Below the pieces are notes generated by a model. It saw nothing but the letters and a program-made list of their open reading frames with translations. It ran no database searches and was not told where the DNA came from. Below, in pieces: positions 1 through 6,018 of a stretch of DNA of 14,174 nt; the first letter of the stretch is position 1, and every line of letters begins with the position of its first letter. A program made the position numbers and the translations under genes. The DNA comes from Acetobacter sp. (lineage in GTDB: Bacteria; Pseudomonadota; Alphaproteobacteria; RF32; CAG-239). Where the stretch lies: contig JAMPED010000014.1 in assembly GCA_023665325.1 (NCBI GenBank), positions 4,838 through 19,011 of the forward strand. The letters are read 5' to 3'.

Positions 1-595
1 CCATCTCTTTTAGTTCTTGAGTTAAGCTTTCTTCAGATAATTGTTTGTTTTTTTCCGGCTCCATAAAATAGGCGATAAAGTGTGGCTCTTTGAGTGTAAT
101 GTCTGTTCCTGTGTTATCATCAAAGGCCGCAATATGGATAGTATCAGCACGTCCACCAGCACCGATAATCAGTTTGTCGATTATTTTTTTTCTGGTCCAT
201 TCGTTTGTTTCAGAATCAAGGTTGTCTTCGATAACTGTTACATAATATGAGGCATCGTTGATTGTATGTGTTGATTCATTACGTTCGACGGTAATATCAA
301 ATTTTTGATTAGGGGATAATTCGCAGTGGTATTGGTAGGGTTTATGTAATGTGTAACCGTTTAATATCATAATTTTGGTGTTGCTTTTGCCGTTTTGATT
401 TATGTCGTATTCGTAAGTTAAAAAATCTTGATAAAAAAAGTCTCCTATTTTGGCGCCTGAGATTGATTCTTTTTTAATATCTAATAATCCAAAATCTTGA
501 TTACATTCTATACGAATAAATATTCCTTCACGGTCGGCTTTTGCGGGAAGGGCGGATAGTAAACAAAATAAAAAAGCAAGGCATAATTTCAACAT
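1..595 (-). CDS. Sec-exported protein of unknown function, partial (C-terminus beyond left edge)
   Basis: An open minus-strand frame runs from an ATG at 595 to the window edge, giving 198 codons with no stop. The start is supported by AAGGAG seven bases upstream. Residues 1-20 form a classical signal peptide: MLK, a hydrophobic run, then LPAKA with cleavage expected before DREG, so the product should be periplasmic or secreted. The mature part is hydrophilic with no membrane segment. It has a Gly-rich stretch IIGAGGRADTIHIAAFDD near residues 146-163, two cysteines (about residues 30 and 95) and an acidic, Lys-rich end. I do not recognise a family. It starts 46 bp after the 377-residue muramidase gene on the same strand, so the two are probably co-transcribed. 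That placement would fit an inhibitor or immunity partner of the muramidase, but this is inference only. Confidence 0.8.
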   Translation of the reverse strand, partial: MLKLCLAFLFCLLSALPAKADREGIFIRIECNQDFGLLDIKKESISGAKIGDFFYQDFLTYEYDINQNGKSNTKIMILNGYTLHKPYQYHCELSPNQKFDITVERNESTHTINDASYYVTVIEDNLDSETNEWTRKKIIDKLIIGAGGRADTIHIAAFDDNTGTDITLKEPHFIAYFMEPEKNKQLSEESLTQELKEM

Positions 596-625
596 CAGGT
601 TTCTCCTTAATAAACTATGCCTTGC
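576..625 (-). promoter_or_regulatory. Inverted repeat holding the start site of the exported-protein gene in its loop
   Basis: GCAAGGCATA at 576-585 and TATGCCTTGC at 616-625 are a perfect 10-bp inverted repeat. In the minus-strand mRNA the 30-nt loop carries the AAGGAG ribosome-binding site and the ATG. The downstream arm covers roughly codons 4 to 7. A stem here could present or restrict the start site. No U-run follows, so it is not a simple terminator. Function is inferred. Confidence 0.4.
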
Positions 626-641
626 AGTATAATAGGCTTGA

Positions 642-1775
642 TTATTTTTTCAAGCGGTTTTTAGTCCAATTTTCCGGTGTTTTACGGATAAGGTCTTGCG
701 TTTCTTTGTTGCGATTAGCAAAACCTTTATCATTTTCATTTCTGAGGCATTCTTTTACCATACCATCAATATTACGGTTTGCAAGGTGTTTCCAAAAAGT
801 TGGATAACCATCTTTTTTTGTAGGATTTTCTGCATTAGGAGTTTGTTTCCAGTTGAATTTTTTCGCTCCTAAATTATAAACCATATCAATCAAGACGATT
901 TGCAGATTTTCGGGGAGGCGTTCGAATCGATCAATGTAGCCTTCTGTTTTTCCCAAATTATCATTAAAATCATCGATGATGTTGTTAATATTTTTGATAA
1001 ACTTTTCTACATTACGCCGGTATAATGCATCTGCATTTTTTTCTGTTATGCGCAGATTTGTTTTATCTTTGAAGAAATCAGCACTTCTTTTGTTGCCATT
1101 TTTATATGGTTCCAGTTTCGCTAATTCCTCCTCTATAATAGCTTTGTCCTTTTCTTTGGTGGGGTCTAAAGGTGTAAGCTTATTGGTTTTTGGGTCTAAT
1201 AGATTATATTCAACACCTGTATCATCAGAATCGATATTTGTCCCCGGTCCTATGGTGGATTTGTCTGCGGTATCAACGTATGGGTGTAAAACTATCCCCT
1301 CATTTTTTTTGATAATTGGTTTCATTATTTTCATAAATGCATCTTGGTTAAATTGTTTGATTGGAGTCATTATGCCATCGGGGCGTTTTCTCTTGCATTC
1401 ATCTCCAAAATCTCTTTTGCATTCATCTCCAAAATCTCGCTCGCATATTTCATTTGCTAAATCATCACGATTGTCCGGCATATCCTCTTTATTTGAGGCT
1501 GTATAATCGGGATTTTCTGTAGCAGCTTCTGGTGTAGGTGTTTGTGGGTTTGCAGCATTCAGACGTTCTTGTGCATTTTCCAGTTGTACTTGTTCTAATA
1601 CTTCTTTACCCCCCGCAAGCATAAATTCCCAATAGACGCTTTCGGGCGCGTTGTTTTCAATGTCAGATAGTGTTTCTCCATAATCCGCCATAATCTCACG
1701 TACTTTTTTCTTTTGTTCAGTACGGTTACGAGCGTTTTCAAACATTTGTTCGACATCTTTTACAAAATCATACAT
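642..1775 (-). CDS. Large GH24 (T4-type) muramidase domain protein, 377 aa
   Basis: The C-terminal half (about residues 143-365) is a T4-lysozyme-type glycoside hydrolase, which cleaves the MurNAc-GlcNAc bond of peptidoglycan. The catalytic signature is visible: Glu159 (KKNEG), Asp168 (YVDT) and Thr174 (STIGPGTN). The 9 and 6 residue spacings match Glu11, Asp20 and Thr26 of T4 lysozyme. A second family motif, LQIVLIDMVYNLGAKKF, lies at about 291-307. The N-terminal 140 residues are unlike known lysozymes: charged and helical to about 75, then a Pro/Thr/Asn/Asp-rich linker, then a duplicated RDFGDECK block (113-128). There is no signal peptide, so export would need a holin, a secretion system or lysis. 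The ATG at 1775 has an AAGGAT-type RBS. The protein is about twice the size of a phage endolysin, which suggests a fused adaptor or effector N-terminus. The domain call is firm; the biological role is open. Confidence 0.85.
   Translation of the reverse strand: MYDFVKDVEQMFENARNRTEQKKKVREIMADYGETLSDIENNAPESVYWEFMLAGGKEVLEQVQLENAQERLNAANPQTPTPEAATENPDYTASNKEDMPDNRDDLANEICERDFGDECKRDFGDECKRKRPDGIMTPIKQFNQDAFMKIMKPIIKKNEGIVLHPYVDTADKSTIGPGTNIDSDDTGVEYNLLDPKTNKLTPLDPTKEKDKAIIEEELAKLEPYKNGNKRSADFFKDKTNLRITEKNADALYRRNVEKFIKNINNIIDDFNDNLGKTEGYIDRFERLPENLQIVLIDMVYNLGAKKFNWKQTPNAENPTKKDGYPTFWKHLANRNIDGMVKECLRNENDKGFANRNKETQDLIRKTPENWTKNRLKK
1393..1438 (-). repeat. 24-bp-period tandem duplication inside the 377-aa muramidase gene
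   Basis: Two copies of a 22-base identical string (beginning TTGCATTCATCTCC on the plus strand) start at 1393 and 1417, a period of 24 bp. In the protein this gives RDFGDECK twice in a row, so the copies are in frame. Each copy brings a Cys flanked by charged residues. The near-absence of synonymous change suggests a recent slippage duplication. Confidence 0.85.
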
Positions 1776-1801
1776 TTTAGTATCCTTTCAAATTTAAGTT
1801 T

Positions 1802-1833
1802 AAAAATAAAAACGCACAACCTTATAAGGTGTG
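1802..1833 (-). terminator. Rho-independent-type terminator between the two muramidase genes
   Basis: On the minus strand CACACCT pairs with AGGTTGTG through one bulged U around a UAUA loop (1815-1833). The RNA then reads CG followed by UUUUUAUUUUU down to 1802. A further hairpin, TTCCCC-ATC-GGGGAA (1846-1860), and a small GGTAAA/TTTACC stem overlapping the stop codon (1869-1885) lie just upstream. The 105-bp spacer is therefore dense with structure, and expression of the downstream gene may be reduced relative to the first. Confidence 0.6.
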
Positions 1834-1880
1834 TGTGTTATGAAATTCCCCGATGGGGAAGTATAAACGGTAAAAGGTGT

Positions 1881-2345
1881 TTACCATTTACCAGTTTTGA
1901 TGGTTCTGGCGATTTTTTTGGCGCGTTTTGGGGTTTGAAGAGCATAGTGTGAGGCTAAGCATTCGTTTGCAGCGGATGTGAAATCTTGCTTTTCAATAGC
2001 CCACAACATTTTCCGAAATCTTTTTAAACCTTTAATCCCAAGTTGGAAACACATATCCAGCAGGGCGTATTGCCTATCTGGAGATAATTCTTCAAAGTTT
2101 TTGATTGTGCGTTTTAATGTTTCATAACAACGCGTAATATCGTTACGTAAAAGCATTTTGGCTGCATTTTCGGTGATGCCGTGCATATAGTCACCAACTG
2201 CGCGTTTTTCTGCATAAGTTAAGGGGTTATCTTCTAAGTTTCGTCCAACCCCAATCGTTAGTTTTCCTGCTGTGCAACGATAAGGCATTAAGCTCAGACC
2301 TTCGTGAGCGATTAAGCGGTTGGACCATTCATTCATATTAAACAT
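1881..2345 (-). CDS. Phage-type GH24 lysozyme (endolysin-like), 154 aa
   Basis: A compact T4-type muramidase of typical endolysin length, predicted to cleave peptidoglycan glycan strands. The signature RLIAHEGLSLMPYRCTAGKL followed by TIGVGRNLED gives Glu15, Cys24 and Thr30, with the 9 and 6 residue spacing of the T4 triad Glu11/Asp20/Thr26. Cys at the Asp position is frequent in phage lysozymes of this subgroup, and a D20C T4 lysozyme is known to be active. A second motif, SPDRQYALLDMCFQLGIKGL (88-107), is the family's core helix. No signal peptide or signal-anchor is present. The start at 2345 follows AGGAG by seven bases; Met4 is a less likely alternative. It is the first gene of a leftward set ahead of the 377-aa muramidase, with no holin in view. 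A domesticated prophage lysis gene or a secreted antibacterial effector are both possible. Confidence 0.9.
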   Translation of the reverse strand: MFNMNEWSNRLIAHEGLSLMPYRCTAGKLTIGVGRNLEDNPLTYAEKRAVGDYMHGITENAAKMLLRNDITRCYETLKRTIKNFEELSPDRQYALLDMCFQLGIKGLKRFRKMLWAIEKQDFTSAANECLASHYALQTPKRAKKIARTIKTGKW

Positions 2346-2349
2346 AATC

Positions 2350-2458
2350 TTTCTCCTGTTGAGGAAAAATGTGTTCTATAGTTATCAGGTTTACAGAGTA
2401 CACTCTGGTTTGTGGCAGAATATCTGCAACTATCTGATTCATATGATGCATTTTTCCT
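2350..2458 (-). ncRNA. Candidate riboswitch-like leader with mutually exclusive folds at the lysozyme RBS
   Basis: In the minus-strand transcript, AGGAAAAATG (2458-2449) pairs perfectly with CATTTTTCCT (2371-2362), closing a domain (P1). Inside are ATAGTT/AACTAT (2433-2428 with 2383-2378, P2), hairpin GCAGA-UAU-UCUGC (2427-2415, P3, directly abutting P2) and hairpin CAGAG-UGUA-CUCUG (2407-2394, P4): a three-way junction. The 3' arm of P1, UUUUUCCU (2369-2362), can instead pair over 8 bp (one G-U) with AGGAGAAA (2357-2350), around a CAAC loop. That would bury the Shine-Dalgarno of the lysozyme gene. P1 formed means SD free; P1 open means SD hidden. I do not recognise a known riboswitch class. 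All pairings are seen in sequence; ligand sensing is inferred. Confidence 0.5.
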
Positions 2459-2477
2459 AGTGCCGAGTAGCAAACTT

Positions 2478-2505
2478 GATATATTGTTATCGGTTTTGAA
2501 TACAA
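2478..2505 (-). promoter_or_regulatory. Possible sigma-70 promoter for the lysozyme leader
   Basis: Minus-strand TTGTAT (2505-2500), a 16-bp spacer and TATATC (2483-2478) resemble -35 and -10 boxes. Initiation would fall near 2471, about a dozen bases before the first arm of the folded leader. The -35 overlaps the U-run of the terminator just upstream. Confidence 0.4.
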
Positions 2506-2529
2506 AAAAAGGCGCTCATTATGAACGCC
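2504..2529 (-). terminator. Minus-strand intrinsic terminator (second of a tandem pair)
   Basis: The minus RNA forms an 8-bp stem GGCGUUCA / UGAGCGCC (one U-G) with a UAA loop, followed by seven U. The plus strand has no T-run after the hairpin, so orientation is clear. Confidence 0.7.
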
Positions 2530-2541
2530 GGTTTATTAAAT

Positions 2542-2566
2542 AAAAAAAGGACGCAAAAATGCGCCC
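2542..2566 (-). terminator. Minus-strand intrinsic terminator (first of a tandem pair)
   Basis: The minus RNA forms GGGCGCA / UGCGUCC (7 bp, one G-U) around a UUUU loop, followed directly by seven U (2548-2542). It lies about 35 nt after the predicted start from the promoter at 2588-2615. Confidence 0.7.
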
Positions 2567-2587
2567 ACTTTTCCAATCTTGCTTCAG

Positions 2588-2615
2588 TTTATAATAAGCT
2601 ATGTCATAATGTCAA
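2588..2615 (-). promoter_or_regulatory. Strong sigma-70-like promoter reading into two terminators
   Basis: Minus-strand consensus TTGACA (2615-2610), a 16-bp spacer and TATAAA (2593-2588). Transcription would begin near 2581 and meet intrinsic terminators at about 2542 and 2504 before reaching any gene. It could make a small RNA of about 40-78 nt or feed an attenuated lysozyme transcript. Confidence 0.5.
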
Positions 2616-2950
2616 TAGTTTTGGCAGTGGCAATATAAAAAAATATCGCTAAAACAAAAAATACGCTTGCTATTTCATAAAAAAAGAATTATAAAACTCG
2701 CGATATCTGTTTGAAGAAATGATTTGGTATATAGCATCGGCAGTTTTAGATATTGATTTTTACGTTTTGCTGTCTTGTCTTTACCGTAGAGATTTGCCTT
2801 TGGGCGTTTTAAACAGATATTCGATGAGGATATCGGAATAGGTATTTAATGAATAACAATAAACCCCTGCCGGACTTGTCGTTTGAAAGAATATAAACCG
2901 TATCGCCTGAACATAGCGGGGCGATAATTATTAGTTAGGAAATAACAGTT
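2616..2950 (+). promoter_or_regulatory. rne upstream region with a hairpin next to the RBS
   Basis: This 335-bp AT-rich stretch holds no convincing gene. The clearest element is a 7-bp stem TATCGCC (2901-2907) / GGCGATA (2920-2926) with a 12-nt loop, ending about 10 bases before the AGGAAA that precedes the rne start. Structured rne leaders mediate RNase E autoregulation in enterobacteria, so a similar role is possible but not shown. A weak promoter match is TTCGAT, 17 bp, TATTTA (2820-2848). Confidence 0.3.
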
Positions 2951-5596
2951 ATGAAAAGAATGTTGATTGATGATACTCAACCTGAAGAAACTCGTGTGGT
3001 TATTGTTGACGGGAATAAGATTGAGGATGTAGAATTTGAATCTTCTGCAAAAAAACAAATTAAAGGAAATATTTTTACAGCAAAAGTTGTGCGGATTGAG
3101 CCTTCTTTACAGGCTGCTTTTGTAGATTATGGTGGAAATCGCCACGGCTTTTTGGCTTTTGGGGAAATTCATCCAGATTATTATACTGTTTCTGATGAAG
3201 TGCGTGAGGCTGTCAGCAAAGAAGTTGATGAGATTATTGAGCGCAAAAGACAATATCAAGCAGAGCGCAAGGCTGAACAGGAACGTCGTCGCTTAGAACG
3301 TGAGCAAAAACGGGCTGAGTATGAGGCAAGAAAAGCCGCTGAAGAAGCAGCACTGGCTGCTGGTGAAGTTGCTGTTGAAACTGATGTAGAGGTGGAAAAC
3401 TCTGAAGAAATGGCTGAAACGATTGAAGTTGCAGCTGTGGCAGCAGAGGTAACTAAGGAAACTGTTACAGAGGTTGTTGCAGACGAAGAGGCGCCTGAAG
3501 TAGAGGTTGTTGCAGCGGCGGAAACGGTTGTTGAAGCAGAAAAGGTGGCTTTGGATGGTTGTGGTTGTTCAGAGCATTGTGCTTGTCGGGCAACAGATGG
3601 GCATTGTCATTGCGCTGAAAATGGTGTTTGCACTTGCTCTGAAGAATGTCATTGTGAAGAAGAACACTCTTGCGCTTGCTGTGTAGAGGTGGAAAATGAA
3701 GCAAAGGTAGAGCCTGAAACTGAAGTTTTGGAGGTTGAAATATCTGCTGAAGAAGCGTCAGATGCATCTGCTGAAGCTGAAAATGATAATGGTGAAGAAG
3801 AAAAAACACCACGTCGCAGAACTCGTCGTGGGGCAAGATTTTTAGGTCGTCGGGCACCCAAAGGGAAATATAAAGTTTCTGCTGATGCGAGTGGTTTACG
3901 TGATGAAGTGGTTGCGGAAGAAGTGGATGAAAGTGAAGTTTCGTCGATGGATGATGATGACTACGATGCTGAAACAACCAAAGATTTTGATAATGACGAT
4001 GATGAGGCAGATTTTGAGCGTTATCTTGAAATTCAGCGTAAATTGATTTTTGCCCGTAAGCTTTATCATCGCTCGACTATTCAAGAAGTTATTAAAGAAG
4101 GGCAGGTTCTGCTTATTCAAATTGTGAAAGAAGAACGCGGTAATAAAGGTGCTGCGTGTACGACATATTTATCTCTTGCTGGGCGTTATTGCGTTTTGAT
4201 GCCAAATCGGATTAAATCTGGAGGTGTTTCTCGTAAGATTACTTCTGCTGCTGATCGTAAACGCTTGAAAGAAATTATCCGTGAATTGCCGCTTAATGAT
4301 GATATGTCTTTGATTGTACGTACCGCAGGGGAAGATAAACAACGCGAAGATATTGTTCGGGACTATAATTATCTTATTCGCTCGTGGAACCATATTCGTC
4401 ATTGTTCACTCAGTGTGGCAGCTCCAGCACTAATTTATGAAGAAGGCAATCTTATTAAACGTGCTCTTCGAGATATGTATACTAAAGATATTTCAGAAGT
4501 GATTATTGATGGGGATGCGGCTTATAAAACGGCTAAAGATTTTAGTAAAATTCTTTCACCAAATATGGGACGTAAAATCAAATGTCGTAAAGAGGGCGAA
4601 ATTCCAGTATTTCAGCATTATCAGGTTGAAAAAGAACTTGATAAATTGCATAATCCGGTGGTGCAATTGCAGTCTGGTGGCTACTTGGTGATTAACCCAA
4701 CGGAGGCGCTGGTTTCGATTGATGTGAACTCTGGACGGGCAACCCACGAGATGGATATTGAGGAAACTGCTCTTAAAACTAATCTTGAGGCAGCAGATGA
4801 AATTGCTAAGCAATTACGTATGCGTAATCTTGCAGGGCTTGTGGTTGTTGACTTTATTGATATGGATGAACCGGCAAATAACCACGCTGTTGAAAAACGG
4901 ATGAAAGAGGCGATGAAACCCGATAGAGCCCGTGTGCAGATTGCAAAAATGAGTATCTTCGGTTTGTTAGAAATTTCTCGTCAACGGATGCATTCTTCTT
5001 TCGTTGAGAGTAATTATGTGACTTGCCCGTATTGTCGTGGTCAAGGTGTTCAACGTACTATCGAATCGGGCGCAATGCTTGTTTTGCGTGCGATTGAAGA
5101 GGAAGGTATTAAAGGAGCATATAATCGCGTTGAGGTTAAATTGCCTCAGGATACAGCTATCTATATTCTTAATCATAAACGTCGTATTTTGGCTGATTTA
5201 GAAGAAAAATATGAGCTTGAGATTGTTATTACAGCTGATGGCGCAATTAAAAATATATGTGATTATAAAATTGAGCGCAGTCGTATTGCTAAAGCAAAGC
5301 CAGTTGCCGTTCCGGCTGCGGCGTACGTTCCACAAGAGGAATATGAAGAAGAGGAAGTTATCTCAGCGGATAATGAAAATAATGAAGCTGTAGAACGTGA
5401 AGAAGGTGAACTTAACGGTAGACGTTCTCGTCGTAATCGTTTTGATCGTCGTCGTAATCGCTCTCGTCGTCGTGATCGCTATAGTCGTGATAATGATGCT
5501 GAACCGCAAACCGAAGCTCCTGCTCCTGTTGATAAAAAAGAGGAAGAGGGAAGCGGGGATAAGAAAAAGGCTTGGTGGAAAAAGCTTCTTGGTTAA
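2951..5596 (+). CDS. rne: Ribonuclease E/G family endoribonuclease with a Cys-rich insertion, 881 aa
   Basis: RNase E makes the first cuts in mRNA decay and processes rRNA and tRNA precursors, and scaffolds the degradosome. The N-terminus (MLIDDTQPEETRVVIVDGNK) and S1 half 36-75 (FVDYGGNRHGFLAFGEIHP) are highly conserved. The S1 domain resumes at about 372-417 after an insertion of roughly 290 residues: a charged coiled coil (90-135), a Glu/Val/Ala-rich stretch, a cluster of 13 Cys (204-244), a basic TPRRRTRRGARFLGRRAPKG patch (286-305) and an Asp-rich end. The catalytic Mg-binding aspartates are Asp591 (SIDVNSGRATHE) and Asp634 (VVVDFIDMDE). The Zn-link cysteines are Cys692 and Cys695 (CPYC). 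The tail has an Arg-rich RNA-binding patch (824-846) and ends in KKKAWWKKLLG, resembling the GWW motif that binds PNPase in Caulobacter. The ATG follows AGGAAA. Length is close to other alphaproteobacterial RNase E proteins; the Cys cluster is not usual. Confidence 0.95.
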   Translation: MKRMLIDDTQPEETRVVIVDGNKIEDVEFESSAKKQIKGNIFTAKVVRIEPSLQAAFVDYGGNRHGFLAFGEIHPDYYTVSDEVREAVSKEVDEIIERKRQYQAERKAEQERRRLEREQKRAEYEARKAAEEAALAAGEVAVETDVEVENSEEMAETIEVAAVAAEVTKETVTEVVADEEAPEVEVVAAAETVVEAEKVALDGCGCSEHCACRATDGHCHCAENGVCTCSEECHCEEEHSCACCVEVENEAKVEPETEVLEVEISAEEASDASAEAENDNGEEEKTPRRRTRRGARFLGRRAPKGKYKVSADASGLRDEVVAEEVDESEVSSMDDDDYDAETTKDFDNDDDEADFERYLEIQRKLIFARKLYHRSTIQEVIKEGQVLLIQIVKEERGNKGAACTTYLSLAGRYCVLMPNRIKSGGVSRKITSAADRKRLKEIIRELPLNDDMSLIVRTAGEDKQREDIVRDYNYLIRSWNHIRHCSLSVAAPALIYEEGNLIKRALRDMYTKDISEVIIDGDAAYKTAKDFSKILSPNMGRKIKCRKEGEIPVFQHYQVEKELDKLHNPVVQLQSGGYLVINPTEALVSIDVNSGRATHEMDIEETALKTNLEAADEIAKQLRMRNLAGLVVVDFIDMDEPANNHAVEKRMKEAMKPDRARVQIAKMSIFGLLEISRQRMHSSFVESNYVTCPYCRGQGVQRTIESGAMLVLRAIEEEGIKGAYNRVEVKLPQDTAIYILNHKRRILADLEEKYELEIVITADGAIKNICDYKIERSRIAKAKPVAVPAAAYVPQEEYEEEEVISADNENNEAVEREEGELNGRRSRRNRFDRRRNRSRRRDRYSRDNDAEPQTEAPAPVDKKEEEGSGDKKKAWWKKLLG

Positions 5597-5623
5597 AAAA
5601 AACGTGTAATTTTGTGAACTAAT

Positions 5624-5698
5624 TCGCAGATGGAAGCCTATCGTCGGTCGGGTTATGTACTTCAGTGTACGCTTCCCTCCCCCGTAGGACATCTGCGA
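5624..5698. repeat. Nested palindromic element downstream of rne
   Basis: TCGCAGATG (5624-5632) pairs with CATCTGCGA (5690-5698). Inside, GGAAGC (5632-5637) pairs with GCTTCC (5671-5676), and GTAC-TTCAGT-GTAC sits near 5657-5670. No U-run follows on either strand, so it is not a simple terminator. It is the first structured element after rne and could end or stabilise its transcript. It also begins the repeat mosaic. Confidence 0.45.
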
Positions 5699-5713
5699 TT
5701 ATTTCGCAAAATT

Positions 5714-5880
5714 GTGGCAGCGCCACGGGCATAACTTTAGTTGTGGCGGTTGGAGCGGGAGATCCCTTGACTCAGGGTGCCATAGTTGGGCACCCTGAGA
5801 GGGATGACAAGAGAAAAAGTGGGAGTGCCTTTGACGGCTTGCGGGAAAGTCGAGGGATGACGATGGCAGTGCCACGGGCA
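5714..5880. repeat. Palindromic repeat cluster: families D and A, one intact and one decayed A hairpin
   Basis: A GTGGC-AGC-GCCAC hairpin (5714-5726) is followed by GGGCATAACTTTAG. An A-family hairpin lies at 5759-5808: ATCCCTTGA, arm CTCAGGGTGCC (5771-5781), loop, arm GGCACCCTGAG (5789-5799), AGGGATGAC. A decayed A copy at about 5829-5861 keeps only the pairing CGGCTT / AAGTCG before AGGGATGAC. A second D-like copy lies at 5864-5875. The A and D words recur at 10719-11218 and 12550-13120. Confidence 0.8.
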
Positions 5881-6018
5881 TAAATTATAAGGTTTTCATT
5901 TTTGAGAAACGGAAGTATTGCGCAATAATTTTTTGTTTATAACCCTTTTATTTTGCGTGCAATGTTACGTGAGTATGGTAAATTATCTTAAAATTGTAAT
6001 TGACTTGAGCGGTTTGAA

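Noticed and set aside
1..2345. Intact prophage lysis cassette
   Set aside because: Lysozymes are present but no holin, spanin, terminase or structural gene can be seen in the window.
2362..2458. tRNA-like reading of the folded lysozyme leader
   Set aside because: No T-loop GTTCRA, no anticodon-arm geometry and no CCA; the stems do not match a cloverleaf.
2719..2841. 40-codon open frame upstream of rne
   Set aside because: No convincing ribosome-binding site, no recognisable product, and it lies in the probable rne leader.
3465..3977. Long minus-strand open frames opposite rne
   Set aside because: Low-complexity His/Leu/Gln-rich mirror of the GAA/GTT-rich acidic insertion; a shadow of the real gene.
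5665..5883. 72-codon plus-strand open frame
   Set aside because: It consists of repeat families A and D read through; no independent coding signal or RBS.
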